From Planctomycetia bacterium (GTDB lineage: Bacteria; Planctomycetota; GCA-002687715): a stretch of DNA of 64,000 bases. This document shows positions 34,654 through 43,808 of this stretch, piece by piece. The notes below the pieces were generated by a model that ran no database searches, had not been told where the DNA came from, and was given only the letters and a program-made list of their open reading frames with translations. The stretch's first letter is position 1; every line of letters begins with the position of its first letter. The translations under genes were made by a program, and so were the position numbers. The stretch is taken from assembly GCA_005790545.1 (NCBI GenBank), contig SXUL01000041.1, positions 19,962 to 83,961 on the forward strand, in the 5' to 3' direction.

Positions 34654-36872
34654 TGCGCGGGCGCGGCGCGGCTCTTCTCATCCTCGCCAGTGCACTGCTC
34701 GCAACATCCTGGGTCTGGACGCTCTCATTCCAGCTGGACGACTTCATGGAGATCGCGAAGGTGCCGGTCACCTTCGGCTTCCAGGATCGCCGAGTGGAGT
34801 TTTCCGGTGAGTATGGGCCTCCTCTTGGCGGACACGTGGAGCACCACGACTACGCGCAAGAGCAACCACTCTGGCGCCCGGTGGTGTGGCTTGCGCTGCT
34901 CATCCCGGAACGGCTGCAGGACGCGCCATTCGCCGCGCTGTGGTTCCGCATCCTGCCGGTGCTCGCCCACGCGGCGGCAGCACTCCTCCTCTGGCGACTG
35001 GCGCTGCGCTGGCTCGCGCCCTCGGGTGCGTTGACCGCCGCGCTGCTCATGGCCCTGATGCCAGCGGGCATGCAGGCCGTCTCGTGGATCTCCGCTTGCG
35101 GAGACGTGTTCATGACCGCGGCGCTGCTCCTGGGTGCGCACGCCATGTGCCACGTCACAGAGCAACGGACTTGGCGGGGGCTCGTCGGCTGGTCCGGCGC
35201 GGCACTTCTCGCCATGCTGTGCAAGGAGTCGGCCCTCCCCGGACTCGCGCTGCTCGCCTTGCTGCACATGCTGCTCCCGGGGCCGCGTGCGCGCTGGCGG
35301 CGCGGATGCGATGCCATCCTTGTCCACCTTCCCATTCTGCTGCTCCTCTGGCTGAGAGCCACGCTCACGGGCTCGATCGGGCTCACCTATCAAGGCATGG
35401 TGAGCGGCAGCGGCAGCGATGTCGTCGCGGCGCTGCCGCGCCTTGGCGAGCTCATGCTGCGGCTTCTCGTGCCGTGGAATCGCGATGCGCTCTACGCCGG
35501 TCTCGGGCCCTTCCCGAATGAAGCGACGCCGTTTCTCGCATTGGCTGCAGTGCTGCTGCTCGCACTGCCCGCGTTCCTGGCCGAGACGCGCGCCGCCCTG
35601 CGCTGGACCCTCGCTTGTGGCGGCGCACTCCTCCTGCTGGCGACGCCCGTCCTCGTGCTGCTGGCCTCGCACGAAGAGAACAGCCTCAGCCGCGCCTTTC
35701 ATGTGCTCACGGTTCCGTGCGCCCTCCTCGCCGGTGCGTGGGTCCACTGCTCGTCGCTGCGCCGAGGGGCGCTCATTGCGACGACACTCTTCGGCCTCGT
35801 CGAGGTAGCGCTGCTCGTGCACGTCGCGCGCACGGAAGTTGCCGCTTCACACGAACGCGACGCCTTCCTCTCTTCCGTGCGCTCCGCCGCCTCACACACT
35901 GCGGACACAACCGTCGTCATGCTTGACACGCCGCTCAAGCGCGGCGGCATCCCTTTCTTCACACACCTGCTCCCGCTGGCCTGCGCGCCGCCATTCGTGC
36001 ACGCTCCGCTGCATGTGTTGCACGTGAAGAACACGGAAGACCTGAAACTGAGCGAGCTGCACTACAGCACGCGAGGACCACTTGTGATCATGGAAGGCAG
36101 CAGTGGCGAGGCGAGGCTGCTCGAATCCCATGCTGCTCTTCCGCAAGCTCTGCCAGCGATGGTGCCCGAAGGTGCGCCGCTTGGAACGCGCCGCAGCTTC
36201 GTGACGGCAACGCCGGTGCCGCTGCGCGCGGTGCGGGGACTGCGTTGCCGGATTCCCTCGGGTAAGGACCGCTGGCTGAGCGTGACCATCAGCAGCGCAG
36301 GCTCCGAACGCCTCTTGCGCTTGCCCTTGATCGAATCTGAAAGCGAGCGTGCGGTCGCATGCACTCTCGATGACGTGTTGCCGGGCATTGGAGCTCTCGA
36401 TCGCATCACCCTCAGCACCGCAGCGCTGGCGGCGCGCACGGCGACGGCGCACATCGAGCTTCTTGCCGCGCCCCCCGTGCTCGAACTCCTTCCCGGTCTC
36501 ACGCGCCCGCGCGAGCGCGCCGGTTTCCTCCTCGAGCCGGCCGTCCGTGGCGTCCCCGTGAGCGCGCAACTCCGCCTTGAGGTGCTGTTCACTGTCAGCG
36601 GAATGCGCTTGCCGGTGAGTTGGCGCTGGGCGCCCACACATTTCAACCGCGCCGAGGACGGCGTGGTGCGCCTGGACACCAAACGTGTGCCACCCACAGG
36701 CATCTGGGGCCATCTCGGATTCGACAACCTGCGCCAGTGCATCGCACAGTTCGCTGGCGACTTGACCTGGACGGATGTGCCGTGCGAGTGGCGTGTCGTC
36801 GCCATCACGCCGGCCGACGATGCGGTCCTTGCCCGCACTCCCTGGCAACGCTTCCTCCTCGTGCGCGAGTGA
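34653..36872 (+). CDS. GT-C-like membrane protein with large extracytoplasmic C-terminal domain
   Basis: 739 aa. The first ~400 residues contain about ten transmembrane helices, with an acidic LDDF in the first outer loop and LWRPVVWLALLIP further on, the usual layout of GT-C polyprenol-dependent glycosyltransferases. The remaining ~340 residues are soluble and beta-rich and would lie outside. GAGGAG lies 5 nt before the ATG, which shares a base with the previous stop. Possible roles are glycan transfer or polymer assembly; no sugar can be named. Confidence 0.7.
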   Translation: MRGRGAALLILASALLATSWVWTLSFQLDDFMEIAKVPVTFGFQDRRVEFSGEYGPPLGGHVEHHDYAQEQPLWRPVVWLALLIPERLQDAPFAALWFRILPVLAHAAAALLLWRLALRWLAPSGALTAALLMALMPAGMQAVSWISACGDVFMTAALLLGAHAMCHVTEQRTWRGLVGWSGAALLAMLCKESALPGLALLALLHMLLPGPRARWRRGCDAILVHLPILLLLWLRATLTGSIGLTYQGMVSGSGSDVVAALPRLGELMLRLLVPWNRDALYAGLGPFPNEATPFLALAAVLLLALPAFLAETRAALRWTLACGGALLLLATPVLVLLASHEENSLSRAFHVLTVPCALLAGAWVHCSSLRRGALIATTLFGLVEVALLVHVARTEVAASHERDAFLSSVRSAASHTADTTVVMLDTPLKRGGIPFFTHLLPLACAPPFVHAPLHVLHVKNTEDLKLSELHYSTRGPLVIMEGSSGEARLLESHAALPQALPAMVPEGAPLGTRRSFVTATPVPLRAVRGLRCRIPSGKDRWLSVTISSAGSERLLRLPLIESESERAVACTLDDVLPGIGALDRITLSTAALAARTATAHIELLAAPPVLELLPGLTRPRERAGFLLEPAVRGVPVSAQLRLEVLFTVSGMRLPVSWRWAPTHFNRAEDGVVRLDTKRVPPTGIWGHLGFDNLRQCIAQFAGDLTWTDVPCEWRVVAITPADDAVLARTPWQRFLLVRE

Positions 36873-36878
36873 TAGTCT
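36873..36878 (+). promoter_or_regulatory. -10 element, leaderless start of the deacetylase gene
   Basis: TAGTCT (overlapping GATAGT) ends 7 nt before the ATG at 36886. It may be an internal promoter of the glycan cluster. Confidence 0.35.
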
Positions 36879-36885
36879 CCCGCGC

Positions 36886-37725
36886 ATGGCGCGCCTCTTG
36901 TTCACCGTGGATGCGGAGGAATTCGATCTCCCCGCGGAGTACGGGCTCGCCCATGACAGCAGCGAGTGCCTTGCCATCAGCCGCCGCGGCTTCGAGGCGT
37001 TGCAGGATCTGCTGCGACGACAGCGCGTGCAGGCCACGCATTTCGCCACCGTGCCCTTTGCGGATCACGCCAGCGGCCCCCTGCGTGAAGCTCTCGTGCT
37101 GGACCACGAGCTGGCGCTGCATGCCTTCTCGCACCGCGATGACTGCACGAAGATGACGGAGGCGGCAGCGTTGGAACGCCTCGGCGCCGCCAAGCGCAAA
37201 CTCGAAGCGGAATTCTCCGTGACCATCCGCGGCTATCGCGCGAACCGCTTCCGCTCTCCCGCACGCCGCGTCTTGAAGGACCTCGGACTGGCCTGGACCA
37301 GCAACCTGCACCCCACCTGGGTGCCGGGTTCCTACAACAACTTCAGCAAGCCGCGCGCTCCGCATCTTGATGGGGGTCTCATCGAAGTGCCGGTCTCCGT
37401 CACGCCCATCCTGCGTCTGCCACTTTCGTGGTTCTGGCTCCGGAACTTCGGCTGGCCGTGGTTCCTCGCCACCGCGCGGCGCGCGCTGCAAGGCACCGGC
37501 TACCTTCACATCTACGTCCACCCATGGGAGTTCACGGAACACATCGCCATGCCGGGGCTGCCCCTGATGGGCAGGCTTTCGTTGCGTCGCACCGGCCCAC
37601 CCTTCCTCGAACTGGTCGAACGTGTGCTGCGCTGGAGCGCCGCTGAGGGACTGAAACCTGCAACGATTTCGCAGTACCTTCGCGAAGAAGGCTGGAACAT
37701 GCCCGAAGGCTGCGCGTGCTGCTGA
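36886..37725 (+). CDS. Polysaccharide deacetylase family protein
   Basis: 279 aa with no signal peptide. NodB-type motifs: FTVDAEEF with D9 at the N terminus, HAFSHRDD with the H-x-x-x-H metal pair, RANRFRSPARR as motif 3, and HPWEF near residue 208. The shape (DAEEF, HPWEF) is closest to the PuuE/DUF3473 type often found in exopolysaccharide loci. It would remove N-acetyl groups from a glycan or lipid-linked sugar on the cytoplasmic side. The next gene begins 10 nt before its stop. Confidence 0.88.
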   Translation: MARLLFTVDAEEFDLPAEYGLAHDSSECLAISRRGFEALQDLLRRQRVQATHFATVPFADHASGPLREALVLDHELALHAFSHRDDCTKMTEAAALERLGAAKRKLEAEFSVTIRGYRANRFRSPARRVLKDLGLAWTSNLHPTWVPGSYNNFSKPRAPHLDGGLIEVPVSVTPILRLPLSWFWLRNFGWPWFLATARRALQGTGYLHIYVHPWEFTEHIAMPGLPLMGRLSLRRTGPPFLELVERVLRWSAAEGLKPATISQYLREEGWNMPEGCACC

Positions 37726-39287
37726 AGCAACCTCTCTGCTGGCTCCTCGCGCTGGCGCTCGGGCTCCGGTTGCTGGTGCTCGCCGGCCCTATGAGCGCGG
37801 ACATCAGCATCGACGGCGCCGAATACTGCCGCATCGCGGAAGAGCTGGTCGCGCACGGCGAGATCGCGGGCATGCTGCCCGGCCCCGCCACGATGATGCC
37901 GCCCTTGCAGCCCATCCTCGTCGCGGGCTTGATGGTGCTCACTGGCTGGAACTCCGTGGACTCAGCGCGCACGCTTGCGCTTCTTGCATCGCTCGCGAGC
38001 ATCGTGCTGGCCTTCCGCCTGGCCCGGCGTTTCGGCGGTGAACTGGCAGGCTTCGCAGCAGCAGCGCTCCTCGCCACGGCGCCGCTGTTCGTGCTCCTCG
38101 GAACTGCGGAGTTCGCCGAACCGGTGCAAGGCGCGCTGCTCCTCGGCGCACTGGTCATCCTCTTCCGGCGCATTGAAGGCCCGACCGTTGCCGACGCGAG
38201 CTTCTCCGGCGTGCTCTTCGGCCTGGCCGCTCTCGCGCGCATCGAAAGCTTCGCCCTCGGCCTGCTCGTCACGCTCTTCATCGCTGTGCGCGGCGAGGCG
38301 CGCGCGCCGGTCCGCATCCTGCGCGCGGCGCTGTTCCTCACCATGCTCGGCCTGCAACTTCTGCCGTGGGCTGCGCATCTTCACGACGCCACAGGCATCT
38401 GGCGCCTGGAGGTGAAGAGCGGACGCGTCGCCGCCACCGTTGAGCGTCTCGCCGACGGACTCGATTACGCGACGGCCAACTATGGCCTCGGACCAGTTGG
38501 CGAAGTTGAAGGACCCTGGCTGCGCCCGGACCTCGTGAATACCGAACCACAGCACGGCCTCCTCGGCGCATGGTGCGCGCGCCCCTATGCCCTCGCCAGT
38601 CACAGCGGACGAAACCTCGCGCGCTATCTGTGGTGGCTCACAAGCGGCGTGGCGCTCGGGTCCGTACTCCTGCTGGCCGCAATGCTGCCCGCGCTCTGGC
38701 CTCTCCGCGATGCGCGCCTGCTTCTCGTCTTCGCCCTCGCCTCGGCCATGCTCTTGCTGGCGAGCCTCTACAAACCGGTGCCGCGCTATGCCGCGCCGGC
38801 GGTACTCCTCTTCGAGATCATCGCTGCCATCGGGTTGGCACGCTGGGCAGGTCGCCTGCGCCACCCGCGGGTACTGCTCTTCGCAGCGGCGCTGCTGCTC
38901 GCGCTCACCTCGCTGCGCGACGCGCCGGATGCCTTTCATGGTCTGGTCGAGGGGCGCGACGCCACCTGTCGCCGGGCGGCGGAGGCTCTCTCCGCGCGCC
39001 AGACGCAGCCGGAGAATGCCTCGTTGCTCCCTGCACCGGACCGCATCTGGCTCACGGATGATGCGCGACTTCCGTTTCACATGGGCGTGCGCTGGCTGCC
39101 GCTGCCGGCAGCGCCATCAGCGGACGCGCTCGCGCGCCATGCCGCCAACACCAACGCCAGCGTCATGGCATGGCGGACCGACGACGGCAACGCCCTGCGA
39201 CCCGGGGCCGCAGTAGATCCCGCCGCCGTTCCGGGCTGGCGAGTGCTTTCCGACCCACCCGCAGGTTGGTGCGTTCTTGTGCGCTGA
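37716..39287 (+). CDS. GT39/PMT-like membrane glycosyltransferase
   Basis: 523 aa from a GTG at 37716 that overlaps the deacetylase gene. About ten to twelve transmembrane helices are visible. The first outer loop carries the expected acidic motif (SIDGAEYCRIAEELV) and MPPLQPILVAG, as in the PMT_2/ArnT superfamily that uses polyprenyl-phosphate sugars. A short soluble C-terminal domain of about 120 residues follows. Donor and acceptor are unknown. Confidence 0.82.
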   Translation: MLLKQPLCWLLALALGLRLLVLAGPMSADISIDGAEYCRIAEELVAHGEIAGMLPGPATMMPPLQPILVAGLMVLTGWNSVDSARTLALLASLASIVLAFRLARRFGGELAGFAAAALLATAPLFVLLGTAEFAEPVQGALLLGALVILFRRIEGPTVADASFSGVLFGLAALARIESFALGLLVTLFIAVRGEARAPVRILRAALFLTMLGLQLLPWAAHLHDATGIWRLEVKSGRVAATVERLADGLDYATANYGLGPVGEVEGPWLRPDLVNTEPQHGLLGAWCARPYALASHSGRNLARYLWWLTSGVALGSVLLLAAMLPALWPLRDARLLLVFALASAMLLLASLYKPVPRYAAPAVLLFEIIAAIGLARWAGRLRHPRVLLFAAALLLALTSLRDAPDAFHGLVEGRDATCRRAAEALSARQTQPENASLLPAPDRIWLTDDARLPFHMGVRWLPLPAAPSADALARHAANTNASVMAWRTDDGNALRPGAAVDPAAVPGWRVLSDPPAGWCVLVR

Positions 39288-39322
39288 GCTGCACTCCCCC
39301 TGTGCATCAGACGCAGCGCGAG

Positions 39323-39328
39323 TATTCT
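39323..39328 (+). promoter_or_regulatory. -10 element, leaderless GTG start of GT2 gene
   Basis: TATTCT ends 7 nt before the GTG at 39336. It fits the leaderless pattern seen across the window. Confidence 0.35.
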
Positions 39329-39335
39329 CAAACCC

Positions 39336-40052
39336 GTGCTCAGCATCGTGATTCCTGCACGCGACGAAGCCGCGAACCTCCCCGCTCTCATTGCCGAAGT
39401 GCATGCGGCGCTGCCCACGGTGTCCCATGAAGTGGTGGTCGTGGATGATGGCAGTGCCGATGCCACCGCCAGCGTGCTGAAACATCTGGCACATGAGGAT
39501 CCGCACCTCCGCGTCCTGCGCCATCGCTACGCGTGCGGCCAGAGCGCCGCACTGCGCACCGGCATTCGCGCCGCGCGGAAGCCCTGGATCGCCACCCTCG
39601 ATGGCGACGGCCAGAACGATCCGGCTGATCTTCCGGCGTTCCTCGCCGCGCGCCCCGAGCAGCTGACGCCCGACCAGCCGTGGCTCGCCATCGGTCATCG
39701 CGTGGCACGGCGGGACAGCGCGTGGCGCCACATGATCTCGCGCATCGCCTTTGCGTTCCGCCGCTGGGCTCTGAAGGACGACACGCCCGACACAGGCTGC
39801 GGCATCAAGCTCTTCGGGCGTGCCGCGTGGTTCGACCTCCCGTGGTTCTCTCACCAACACCGCTTCTTTCCTGCGCTGATGCGCAGAAATGGCGGCACCG
39901 TGATCTCCATTCCGGTCCGGCATCGGCCGCGCACCGCCGGCAACACCAAGTACACGACTCTCGGTCGGGCTTGGGTGGGCCTCGCGGACCTTCGCGGCGT
40001 GGCCTGGCTCATCCGCAGGAACCGCCTTCCCGAGGTGGAGGAGATCCGGTGA
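39336..40052 (+). CDS. GT2 glycosyltransferase (polyprenyl-phosphate type)
   Basis: 238 aa, GTG start (MLSIVIPARDEAANLPAL). The GT-A fold motifs are VVVDDGSADAT and ATLDGDGQNDPADLP, as in dolichyl or undecaprenyl phosphate mannosyl/glucosyl/ArnC transferases. It should move a sugar from a nucleotide to a polyprenyl phosphate on the cytoplasmic side. It overlaps the next gene by GTGA. Together with the LAB_N protein and the GT39 enzyme it forms a three-gene unit that could make, flip and use a lipid-linked sugar. Confidence 0.93.
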   Translation: MLSIVIPARDEAANLPALIAEVHAALPTVSHEVVVVDDGSADATASVLKHLAHEDPHLRVLRHRYACGQSAALRTGIRAARKPWIATLDGDGQNDPADLPAFLAARPEQLTPDQPWLAIGHRVARRDSAWRHMISRIAFAFRRWALKDDTPDTGCGIKLFGRAAWFDLPWFSHQHRFFPALMRRNGGTVISIPVRHRPRTAGNTKYTTLGRAWVGLADLRGVAWLIRRNRLPEVEEIR

Positions 40053-40342
40053 GCACCACAGAGATCATTTGGGTCGTCATCGGATTCGCCGGGCAAGGCC
40101 TCTTCTTCGGGCGTTTCATCCTGCAGTGGATTGCATCCGAACGCGCGCAGCGGAGCGTCATTCCCGTGGCCTTCTGGTGGTTCTCGCTCGGCGGCTCCCT
40201 GATCGTGCTTTCCTACGCCATCTACCGGCAGGACATCGTGTTCATCGTGGGCCAGTCCAGCGGTTTCATCGTCTACACGCGCAATCTCATCCTCATCAAG
40301 CGCCAACGCCTGTGCGACGGCGAAGGGTCGCTCGCGCAGTGA
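40049..40342 (+). CDS. LAB_N (lipid-A-disaccharide synthase N-terminal-like) membrane protein
   Basis: 97 aa from a GTG at 40049, with three transmembrane helices and the family motifs GQGLFFGRFILQWIASER, VIPVAFWWFSLGGS and GQSSGFIVYTRNLILI. This domain occurs alone beside GT2 and GT39 genes and in some LpxB N termini. A role in handling lipid-linked sugars in the membrane has been suggested. It overlaps both neighbours by 4 nt (GTGA), which implies a fixed ratio with GT2 and GT39. Confidence 0.92.
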   Translation: MSTTEIIWVVIGFAGQGLFFGRFILQWIASERAQRSVIPVAFWWFSLGGSLIVLSYAIYRQDIVFIVGQSSGFIVYTRNLILIKRQRLCDGEGSLAQ

Positions 40343-41937
40343 CGCCAGCGCGCGCGTTCTTTCTCCTCTGGGCGCTGGCCCTGGTCGCCGCGCTGACACT
40401 GCGACCTCTCATCCCGCCCGATGAGACGCGCTACTTGCAGGTCGCACACGAGATGTGGGAGACCGGTGAGTTCCTCGTGCCGCACATCCAGGGCGAGCCC
40501 TACTCGCACAAGCCGCCCTTCATGTTCTGGATCTGGCATGCGGGCTGGTGGTTCAGCGAGCCGAATGTGTTCTGGCCGCGCAGCGCCCAGTGTCTCGCGG
40601 CCGCGCTGAGCCTCTGCTTGCTCTGGCGCGTGGCGCGGCGCCTGAAGCCGGACGCGCAAGAGTTCGCCACCACTGCCGTGGTGCTCTGGGCAGGCACGGC
40701 GACCTTCCAGCTCTACAGCTCACTCATGCTCTTCGATGTGTGGATGAGCACGGGCGTGTTCGCTGCGTGGTGGGGCCTCCTGATGGCGCTTCCGCCCGAT
40801 GCCACGACGCGCGCCAGACCCTGCCGCGGCTGGATCCTGTTCGCTGGCGGGGCGGGTAGTGCGCTGCTTTTCAAGGGCCCTGCGGCTCTTGTCACCCTGC
40901 TGCCGCCGCTGGTCTTCATGCGCTGGTGGTTGCCAAGCGAGCGACGGCAGCGAGGCACCTGGTGGCGCGCGCTGCTCGCGATTGCCGCGGGCATCGGCTG
41001 TGTACTGGCGTGGGCACTTCCCGCAGCCGCCGCCGGGGGTGAGGAATACTCGAACGCCATCCTCTGGGGCCAGAGTGCAGGACGCGTGCTGGGCGACGCA
41101 GTGCCCCACGCGCGCCCCTTCTGGTGGTTCCTTGCTCTGCTGCCGGCGTTCATGGCGCCATGGACCCTGTGGCCTGGTCTCTGGCGTCGTCATGATCTTG
41201 CCCAACTCGGCACCCAGACTTCGTGGCGCTTCGGGCTGGTGACTTTCGTTGCGCCGCTGGTCATCTTCTCCGCCATCAGCGGCAAACAACCGCACTACCT
41301 GATGCCTGCGCTACCCGGTTGCGCGCTCATGCTGGCGAGTTGTTGCAGCGGCACGACCGCACCACGCGCCTGGCTCGCGGGATTTTTTCTCCTCGGCGCA
41401 GCAGTGGCCGCTGCGGCGCCATGGATTCCCGTGGGCCCGCTCGACTCCTCGCCGACAGCCGCCATCATTGCCGCGTGCTTCCTCGCAGCTCTGGCCGGCG
41501 TGACGTGGCTGCGCCGCCGCGTGGCACCACGCATCGGCATCCTCGAGGCCGCGGTCTATGCGCCACTGCTCCTCGCCTCGCTCCATGTCGCCACGGCACC
41601 GTCGTTCGCCGCCAACTACAACCTCGAACCTGCGGGCAGGTACTTCAAGGAGGCCGAGCTCGCTGGCCGACCCGCCGCGATCTACGGTGCCACCTATCAC
41701 GGTCAGGTGCATTTCCTTGCTGACATTCACGCGCCCTTCGCCAATCCGGAGTCGGAAGAGTCTCTCCGCGAGTGGCTGCGTTCGCACCCCACTGGTGTGG
41801 TGGGAATCGTGCTGCAAACCGGACGGTTTTCGCCCCTTGAAGCGCAGGCACCGCGCATCGTTCCCTATGGCGCGCGCCGCCTCGCGTTGTTCGATGCTCC
41901 CATCCTGCTCGCGCGCATTGATGCGGCGCCGCGCTGA
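40339..41937 (+). CDS. ArnT-like GT39 glycosyltransferase
   Basis: 532 aa from a GTG at 40339. Polytopic, with the ArnT/PMT hallmark first loop: PDETRYLQVAHEM, FLVPHIQGEPYSHKPPFMFWI. This acidic motif and the YxxKPP element are the catalytic and donor-binding features of ArnT. It should transfer a polyprenyl-phosphate-linked sugar to an envelope lipid or glycan outside the membrane. The last ~90 residues are soluble. It is coupled to the upstream LAB_N and GT2 genes. Confidence 0.92.
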   Translation: MTPARAFFLLWALALVAALTLRPLIPPDETRYLQVAHEMWETGEFLVPHIQGEPYSHKPPFMFWIWHAGWWFSEPNVFWPRSAQCLAAALSLCLLWRVARRLKPDAQEFATTAVVLWAGTATFQLYSSLMLFDVWMSTGVFAAWWGLLMALPPDATTRARPCRGWILFAGGAGSALLFKGPAALVTLLPPLVFMRWWLPSERRQRGTWWRALLAIAAGIGCVLAWALPAAAAGGEEYSNAILWGQSAGRVLGDAVPHARPFWWFLALLPAFMAPWTLWPGLWRRHDLAQLGTQTSWRFGLVTFVAPLVIFSAISGKQPHYLMPALPGCALMLASCCSGTTAPRAWLAGFFLLGAAVAAAAPWIPVGPLDSSPTAAIIAACFLAALAGVTWLRRRVAPRIGILEAAVYAPLLLASLHVATAPSFAANYNLEPAGRYFKEAELAGRPAAIYGATYHGQVHFLADIHAPFANPESEESLREWLRSHPTGVVGIVLQTGRFSPLEAQAPRIVPYGARRLALFDAPILLARIDAAPR

Positions 41938-41963
41938 TTCAGTCCGAACGCGAGTGAGCGGGA

Positions 41964-41969
41964 TAGGAT
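41964..41969 (+). promoter_or_regulatory. -10 element before the second GT2 gene
   Basis: TAGGAT ends 9 nt before the ATG at 41979, predicting a leader of about 3 nt. Confidence 0.3.
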
Positions 41970-41978
41970 CTCCGCACG

Positions 41979-42716
41979 ATGTCCGCGCCCTCCATTTCAG
42001 CCGTGATCCCCATGCACAACGAAGCCGCCTACGTGGCGCGCTGCCTCGATGCGGTCACGACGGAACTGGCAAACGTCACCGACGACTGGGAAGTGGTCGT
42101 GGTGGACGACGCAAGCACGGACGGCACCGGCGCTCTCGTGCGCGCGTGGAACGGCGGGGACCCGCGTGTCCGCTGCGTCGTGAACCCGGTGAACCTCACC
42201 CTCGGCGGCACCCTCCGGAACGGGTTCAACGCGGCCACGAAGGATCTCGTTTTCTACACCGACGCGGATCTGCCGTTCGACCTCGGGCTGCTCGCGAAGG
42301 CCGTCCGGCTCCTCCGCTTCCAACAGGCCGATCTCCTGGTCGCTTGGCGCTTCAGCCGCACCGATGAGGGCCTGCGTCGCACCATCTACTCCTTCTTCTG
42401 GAACTCGTTTGTACGCCTGCTGCTCCACGTGCGTGTGAGAGACATCAACTTCTCGTTCAAGCTCTTCCGCCGCGACCTTCTGCCCCACCTCGACCTCAGG
42501 TCCGGAGGCTCCTTCATCGACGCCGAGCTCGTGTCGAAGGCACTGCACCGCGGCTTTCACATGATCCAGTTCGGCGTGGACTATTTCCCGCGCAACGTCG
42601 GCGTGAGCAAGCTGAGCAGCGTGAAGGTGATTCTGCGCCTGGTGCGCGAATGCCTCTCCTTGCGCGCGGAATGCGTGAAACACCTGCCGCGCCCGCTGCC
42701 GCCGCGAGGGCCATGA
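41979..42716 (+). CDS. GT2 glycosyltransferase
   Basis: 245 aa. The GT-A motifs are ISAVIPMHNEAAYV, VVVVDDASTDGTGALV and FYTDADLPFDL. The C-terminal half has an amphipathic region (SFFWNSFVRLLLHVRVRDINFSFKLF) seen in polyprenyl-phosphate glycosyltransferases that sit on the membrane. It is a second, diverged member of the same broad class as the gene at 39336. It overlaps the methyltransferase gene by 4 nt. Confidence 0.92.
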   Translation: MSAPSISAVIPMHNEAAYVARCLDAVTTELANVTDDWEVVVVDDASTDGTGALVRAWNGGDPRVRCVVNPVNLTLGGTLRNGFNAATKDLVFYTDADLPFDLGLLAKAVRLLRFQQADLLVAWRFSRTDEGLRRTIYSFFWNSFVRLLLHVRVRDINFSFKLFRRDLLPHLDLRSGGSFIDAELVSKALHRGFHMIQFGVDYFPRNVGVSKLSSVKVILRLVRECLSLRAECVKHLPRPLPPRGP

Positions 42717-43363
42717 AGCCCCGCGAACTCGGCACCGTGGTCGGCCGCTTTGCTGCGGCGCCGCTCGGAACGCGCTTCCACATCTGGGGACGACTGCGCT
42801 CATTCCCCGTGGATGAAGTGCTCGAAGCACTGCCACATGAAGGGCAACTCCTCAGCCTCGGTTGCGGTCATGCGGCGACAGAGATCGCCGCGCTGCTCCG
42901 GCATCCAGAACTCCGCTGCACAGGCGTGGACCCCGACGGCGCGAAACTTGGCCATGCCCGGCGCGCTGCTGAAGGCCTTCCTCTCACACTGATCGAAGGC
43001 ACAACGCCTCCTCCCGGTCCCTTTGATGCAGCGTTGATCGTGGATGTTCTTTATCTCCTCACACGCGCGGAAGAGGCAGCGCTCCTCACCGCGCTCCACT
43101 CAGCGCTGCGGCCGGGTGCGCGTCTTGTGCTGAAGGAAATGGACACCAAGCCGCGCACCAAGTACCTCTGGAACCGGATGCAGGAGTTCCTCTCGCTGCG
43201 CGTGTTCCGCTTGACCAGACATCGACACGGGGTCTGCGGACTCAGACCTGCGGCGGATCTCGCCCTGCAACTCGAAGCCGCTGGATTCCGCGTGCTGCGC
43301 TCCGTTTCACTGCATGGTGGCTGGCTGCATCCGCATCACCTGCTCAGCGCAGTGCGGCTCTGA
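42713..43363 (+). CDS. Class I SAM-dependent methyltransferase
   Basis: 216 aa. The SAM-binding glycine motif is LLSLGCGHAATEIA, followed by an acidic residue in CTGVDPDGAKL and the post-motif DAALIVDVLYLL. The C-terminal part is rich in Arg and Trp (GGWLHPHHLLSAVRL). It overlaps the upstream GT2 by ATGA and ends the cluster, so it may methylate a sugar or a polyprenyl lipid. The substrate is unknown. Confidence 0.88.
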   Translation: MKPRELGTVVGRFAAAPLGTRFHIWGRLRSFPVDEVLEALPHEGQLLSLGCGHAATEIAALLRHPELRCTGVDPDGAKLGHARRAAEGLPLTLIEGTTPPPGPFDAALIVDVLYLLTRAEEAALLTALHSALRPGARLVLKEMDTKPRTKYLWNRMQEFLSLRVFRLTRHRHGVCGLRPAADLALQLEAAGFRVLRSVSLHGGWLHPHHLLSAVRL

Positions 43364-43379
43364 GCTCGCGGCGCTGGAC

Positions 43380-43808
43380 TCAAAGCACTGCGAATGCTGT
43401 CGCGCCCGCGCGCCACACTCCGAAGGCGAGGAATGTGACGAGGAATGCGAGGCCGAACGACCGTTCAAGACGCACCGGCCATGGCCGCACCTGAACGCGC
43501 AAGAGCCTCAGAACCAGCCACGTCGCGGCCGCGAGCATGAGCAACGGGCCGAAGGGGTGCGCGCTGAACGCTTCCACGAAATCTCCGTGCGCCGCTGCGA
43601 CCCAACTGTGCGTGAGGCCGCAGCCCGGGCAGGGAATGCCGAACATGCGCCGCGTCGCGCAGAACACCGGTGCAGCGTCGAGCCACGTGCTCCTGAGCAC
43701 AAAGCTGAGGACCAACGCGCCGGCAACAATGTGCGGCGCGAACCCACCGGCCCAGCGTACACGGCGCCGCCCTGAAGCTCCGGAATCACTTGCGCAGCTT
43801 GAGTCCAT
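43380..43808 (-). CDS. DUF2752 membrane protein
   Basis: 142 aa with three transmembrane helices. The family signature CPGCGLTHS (C60, C63) lies after the first helix. DUF2752 proteins are small membrane proteins of unknown function that often sit beside TM2 proteins. Here the upstream neighbour is a TM2 protein whose 3' end overlaps this start by about 23 nt. Confidence 0.88.
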   Translation of the reverse strand: MDSSCASDSGASGRRRVRWAGGFAPHIVAGALVLSFVLRSTWLDAAPVFCATRRMFGIPCPGCGLTHSWVAAAHGDFVEAFSAHPFGPLLMLAAATWLVLRLLRVQVRPWPVRLERSFGLAFLVTFLAFGVWRAGATAFAVL

